From NCBI GenBank assembly GCA_903921605.1, contig CAIXQV010000433.1:1-8209 (forward strand): a stretch of DNA of 8,209 bases. The letters run 5' to 3'. This DNA comes from an uncultured Planctomycetaceae bacterium. GTDB lineage: Bacteria; Planctomycetota; Planctomycetia; Planctomycetales; Planctomycetaceae. A program made the translations under genes and the position numbers. Positions 5,436-8,209 of the stretch are shown here, piece after piece; position 1 is the first letter of the stretch; each line of letters starts with the position of its first letter. The notes beneath the pieces were generated by a model, which made no database searches, was not told where the DNA came from, and saw only the letters and a program-made list of their open reading frames with translations.

Positions 5436-5628
5436 CAAAGTCAACCCCTATCATCCGGCTTGTGCAGTCTCGCCATTCGAATACGGATCGACTCCGATTT
5501 TGAATTGCGCCGGGTCCGGGCACGACCAAACAGGAGATTTTCGCTGAAACAGCTTATGATGTTTCGCGAGTCATCTCGCCGGACGCTGGCCGTGGCGAGT
5601 CCAGGAAAATAAAGACGTACGTTTGCTT

Positions 5629-5635
5629 AAGAAGG
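5629..5635 (+). promoter_or_regulatory. fabI ribosome binding site that decides the start
   Basis: AAGAAGG ends nine bases before the ATG at 5645 but touches the upstream TTG at 5636. Spacing therefore favours the ATG, which also gives the usual FabI start MGLF.GKKG. Confidence 0.7.
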
Positions 5636-5644
5636 TTGATTGCG

Positions 5645-6475
5645 ATGGGTCTGTTTGCGGGCAAGAAGGGCATTGTTCTGGGGATCGCCAACGAGCGATC
5701 GATTGCGTGGGCCATTACCGAGTACCTGCATCGCGAAGGTGCGGAAATGGGATTTACGCACCTGCCGGACTCCGGCGATCGCCCGAAAAATCACAACAAG
5801 GTTGCCAAGCTCGTTGATCCAATCGGTTCGAAATTTCTGATGCCAATGGATGTTTGCAACGACGAACATATCGACGCCGTCATCCTGAAGGCCGTCGAAA
5901 CGTTTGGGAAACTGGACTTTATTCTGCACAGCATTGCGTTTGCTCCACCGGCGGACCTGACTGGTCCAACCTGGGCCTGCAGTCGAGGCGGTTTTAAGAC
6001 GGCGATGGAAATCAGCGCGTACAGCTTGCTCGCTGTTGCCGGTGCCGCGAAGAAGCGAGACGCTCTCAGCAGTGACTCCAGCATCCTGACTCTTTCTTAC
6101 TTCGGTGGCGAAGAAGTTGTTCCAGGCTACAACCTGATGGGAATCTGCAAAGCCGCTCTTGAATGCAGCGTGCGTTACCTGGCCAGCGAACTGGGGCCTG
6201 CGGGAACTCGCGTCAACGCGATCAGCGCTGGTCCGTTGCGAACCGTCAGCTCCAGCGGAGTTGGTGACTTCGACAAAATGCAGATTGTAAATGCTTCGAT
6301 TTCTCCTCTGCGTCGAAATCTTGATGCCGAAGAAGTTGGCAGCATGGGCATGGTGATGCTTAGCAAGCTGTCCAGCGGCATGACTGGCGAAGTGGTCCAC
6401 GTGGATTGTGGCTTTAATATCATGGGGGCACCTCCCGCAGATTTCCTTGAAACGGCAGCAGCAGCAGCCCGCTGA
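5645..6475 (+). CDS. fabI: enoyl-[acyl-carrier-protein] reductase FabI
   Basis: A 276-residue NADH-dependent short-chain reductase that reduces the trans-2-enoyl-ACP double bond, the last step of each type II fatty-acid elongation cycle in the cytoplasm. The start MGLFAGKKGIVLGIANERSIAWAI carries the FabI nucleotide-binding motif (GIANERSIAW, 13-22). Further signatures are LHSIAFAPP (94-102), the catalytic pair with Y162 and K169 in GYNLMGICKA (Y-x6-K), and the upstream Y152. NAISAGPLRT (191-200) and the closing GEVVHVDCGFNIMG complete the pattern. A short Ala-rich tail ends the protein. The length equals the usual FabI length (about 260-275). The ATG at 5645 is chosen over TTG 5636 because of ribosome-binding-site spacing. 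A MutT-like gene follows on the same strand after 85 nt. Confidence 0.97.
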   Translation: MGLFAGKKGIVLGIANERSIAWAITEYLHREGAEMGFTHLPDSGDRPKNHNKVAKLVDPIGSKFLMPMDVCNDEHIDAVILKAVETFGKLDFILHSIAFAPPADLTGPTWACSRGGFKTAMEISAYSLLAVAGAAKKRDALSSDSSILTLSYFGGEEVVPGYNLMGICKAALECSVRYLASELGPAGTRVNAISAGPLRTVSSSGVGDFDKMQIVNASISPLRRNLDAEEVGSMGMVMLSKLSSGMTGEVVHVDCGFNIMGAPPADFLETAAAAAR

Positions 6476-6560
6476 AGTCAGCTTCCAATTTCGTTATCCG
6501 ACCACCGGAATCGCCACAACGCGAGACCATTGACCCCGGTGGGAGACGACTGCGAACATA

Positions 6561-6965
6561 GTGAGTGAAATGTTAAATCTTCGAAAGCGAATCGGGATTG
6601 CGGTGGTGGAATCGGCCGGTCGAATTCTGGTCGGGCTAAGACCGGTCGGCGTTCCACTGTCAGGCCTTTCGGAATTCCCGGGAGGAAAATGCGAAGCCGA
6701 TGAGACACCTCGCTCCTGTGCCGTTCGTGAATGTCGTGAAGAAACCGGCTTGTTGATTGTTCCGCGAGAACATTTGGCAACCATTGAGCACACTTACGCA
6801 CACGGCGATGTGGAGCTGCATTTCTGGCGTTGCGGCCTGAGTCCCGGATTGCCGGATCAGGCCCCGGCGACCTCTCCGTTTCGCTGGGTTACTTTTGAGG
6901 AGCTGGCGACTCTTGAGTTCCCGGAGGCCAATAAGACGGTTCTTGTGCAGTTACTCAGCGAATAG
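6561..6965 (+). CDS. MutT-type Nudix hydrolase
   Basis: A 134-residue Nudix hydrolase of the MutT/8-oxo-dGTP diphosphatase type, which would remove oxidised or other unwanted nucleoside triphosphates from the cytoplasmic pool. The Nudix box GKCEADE...RECREETGL (42-64) matches Gx5Ex7REUxEExGU at every fixed position. The preceding LSEFPGGK corresponds to the WEFPGGK of MutT with Trp replaced by Ser, and the end LEFPEANKTVLVQLL matches the usual FPEAN terminus. True substrate cannot be told from sequence; NudG-like CTP or m5C-dCTP pyrophosphatase activity is an alternative. The start is uncertain: GTG 6561 or ATG 6570, neither with a good Shine-Dalgarno sequence (GGGAG at 6541 is too far away). 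It lies 85 nt after fabI and may be cotranscribed with it. Confidence 0.9.
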   Translation: MSEMLNLRKRIGIAVVESAGRILVGLRPVGVPLSGLSEFPGGKCEADETPRSCAVRECREETGLLIVPREHLATIEHTYAHGDVELHFWRCGLSPGLPDQAPATSPFRWVTFEELATLEFPEANKTVLVQLLSE

Positions 6966-7235
6966 CTTGAGCAGTCGAATTGCGAGGTAAGACGGGGCGG
7001 TAGCAAGAAAACGGGAGATTATCGCTCTCCGGAATTCGCCACAGCTCACAGAGCACTGACGCCGTTTTTGGGAAGCTTTCTGGTCATTTCTGGCACTAGG
7101 TAAACCAGTTCTTCATATCCCCGACTTATGCTGCTGGCGGGAATTATTTCATCCGCTGGCAATCAATGCGTGGCAGTACTAGAGTGCTACGTTGTTACTC
7201 ATCAAGAGTCATTCCGAGTGAATTACAGGCAGACT
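6966..7235. other. gap between Nudix gene and desaturase
   Basis: No supported gene. A stem CGGGAGA/TCTCCGG (one mismatch, 7-nt loop, about 7013-7033) follows the Nudix gene but has no T-run, so it is at most a weak or rho-assisted terminator. The desaturase frame is open back to a TAA at 7101-7103, with a second in-frame ATG at 7128. Confidence 0.45.
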
Positions 7236-8209
7236 ATGCTCCTGGCTTCTGAGGCATCGCACGCCGACGGCATCCCCCCGTTGGCCTCACCGACCGCAAT
7301 TCCCAAATTTGAACGGCATGATGAATTCTTTTTGTCGCTCAAGCGGAGGGTCGATCAGTACTTTCAAAGTACCCAACAGTCACCCCGAGACTGTTGGCAA
7401 ATGTACGTCAAGACCGCGGTAATCCTGAGCTGGTTTGCGGCTTCTTATGCGTTCCTGGTTGTGGGGCCCGTTTCCTGGTGGACCGTCGCACCGGCGTGTG
7501 CTTCATTGGGCTTGGCGATGTCGGCCATTGGCTTCAGTATCCAGCATGACGGTAGCCACCGAGGATACTCACGATTTTCCATCATCAACCGAATGGCCGC
7601 GTGGTCGTTGGATATGCTGGGTGGTAGTTCCTACTACTGGGCTCGAAAACATAACGTCATTCATCACACATATCCCAACATCACGGGACATGATGATGAC
7701 ATCGAGCTTGGAATTCTGGGCCGCTTGTCGCCTCATCAGCAGTACCTGAGCTTTCATCGCCTGCAGCATTTCTATCTCTGGTTTTTGTATGGCTTCATCG
7801 CCATCAAATGGCAGTTCTACGATGACTTTCGTGATCTCCTGCGTGGTCGGATCGGAGTTCACTCGGTCGTGCGCCCCAAAGGGCAGGAACTAGCGATTTT
7901 CCTCATTGGAAAAGTGTTCTTTATCGTGATGGGTTTTGTCGTCCCGATGATGCTGCATCCCTGGTGGCAGGTTCTGGCCGTGTATATGGGTGTTTCGTTC
8001 TTTCAGGGTGTTATGCTCAGCATTGTTTTTCAGATGGCTCACTGCGTTGAGGAAGCCGCCTTCCCGATGCCGGAATCCGATACGGGTCGAATGGCATCGT
8101 CGTTCGCAATCCATCAGATTGAAACAACTGTGGACTTCGCTCCGAACAACCTTCTGTTGTCATGGTTTGTGGGAGGTCTGAATTACCAGATTGAGCACCA
8201 TCTGTTTCC
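7236..8209 (+). CDS. membrane fatty-acid desaturase (3' end cut off)
   Basis: A partial integral-membrane di-iron acyl desaturase; 324 residues are visible before the window ends. All three histidine boxes are present: HDGSH (104-108), HNVIHH (139-144) and QIEHH (318-322, followed by LF). The QIEHH box points to the front-end / linoleoyl-CoA desaturase-like branch rather than the stearoyl delta-9 type. No cytochrome b5 domain precedes it. Hydrophobic pairs at about 58-77 with 82-103, and 220-240 with 245-267, give the usual four-helix topology. It would insert a double bond in an acyl-lipid or acyl-CoA, with electrons from an unseen ferredoxin or similar donor. ATG 7236 is chosen because it has AGG nearby; ATG 7128 and GTG 7218 are in-frame alternatives. 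Regiospecificity is unknown. The real stop lies outside the window. Confidence 0.92.
   Translation, partial: MLLASEASHADGIPPLASPTAIPKFERHDEFFLSLKRRVDQYFQSTQQSPRDCWQMYVKTAVILSWFAASYAFLVVGPVSWWTVAPACASLGLAMSAIGFSIQHDGSHRGYSRFSIINRMAAWSLDMLGGSSYYWARKHNVIHHTYPNITGHDDDIELGILGRLSPHQQYLSFHRLQHFYLWFLYGFIAIKWQFYDDFRDLLRGRIGVHSVVRPKGQELAIFLIGKVFFIVMGFVVPMMLHPWWQVLAVYMGVSFFQGVMLSIVFQMAHCVEEAAFPMPESDTGRMASSFAIHQIETTVDFAPNNLLLSWFVGGLNYQIEHHLF

Larger units (their letters stand above)
5193..5644. other. divergent intergenic region between hydrolase and fabI
   Basis: These 452 nt separate two divergent genes and must hold promoters for both; I could not name a convincing -35/-10 pair for either. Structures seen are a 6-bp inverted repeat CGTGTG/CACACG (5326-5331, 5340-5345) and a set of GCCAG/CTGGC elements at 5381-5435. 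Open frames through this stretch have no ribosome binding site and no family features. Confidence 0.5.

Noticed and set aside
5636..5644. TTG start for FabI
   Set aside because: It lies directly against the SD with no spacing; ATG 5645 fits both spacing and family N-terminus.
5627..6400. Long open frame (257 codons) on the minus strand opposite fabI
   Set aside because: It is the antisense shadow of a clearly conserved FabI; the translation is low in family-like features and has no ribosome binding site.
1..8209. CRISPR array, insertion sequence or phage module
   Set aside because: No regularly spaced repeats, transposase or phage structural genes were seen on either strand.

Overview
The window looks like a chromosomal segment of a Gram-negative bacterium, most likely a planctomycete. 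This is inferred from the mixture of single genes on both strands, the wide intergenic gaps, an HU protein of the lysine-rich AKPAKK type, a Sec-exported alpha/beta-hydrolase-like protein, and FabI close to a membrane fatty-acid desaturase. No marker gene in the window proves the lineage.

Layout. Positions 1-860 hold no confident gene. They contain the remains, or very small genes, of a coiled-coil region and two membrane helices, followed by a strong rightward intrinsic terminator (711-750) with no recognised gene in front of it. A leftward class I SAM-dependent methyltransferase follows (861-1751). After a gap comes a leftward regulatory block: tRNA-Glu(UUC) with a near-perfect hairpin terminator, csrA just upstream of it, and an HU-family nucleoid protein. 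Sigma70-like promoters can be proposed for all three, and a terminator separates HU from csrA. rsmD (16S rRNA m2G966 methyltransferase) is divergent from HU and carries an acidic tail. It is followed 11 nt later by a 38-codon cysteine-rich reading frame with a consensus Shine-Dalgarno sequence. A leftward secreted alpha/beta-hydrolase-like protein converges on rsmD. A 452-nt gap then leads to a rightward lipid and housekeeping block: fabI (enoyl-ACP reductase), a MutT-type Nudix hydrolase, and a membrane acyl-lipid desaturase cut off by the window edge.

How the genes fit together. CsrA, HU, tRNA-Glu and RsmD are global expression and translation functions. FabI makes saturated acyl chains and the desaturase could modify them in membrane lipids; MutT-type enzymes sanitise the nucleotide pool. 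No defence system, CRISPR array, transposase or prophage is visible. The items most worth a second look are the cysteine-rich mini-gene behind rsmD (4038-4154), the csrA leader packed with GGA motifs around its own Shine-Dalgarno sequence, the hydrolase fold with no visible catalytic histidine, and the broken coiled-coil/membrane region at the left end.
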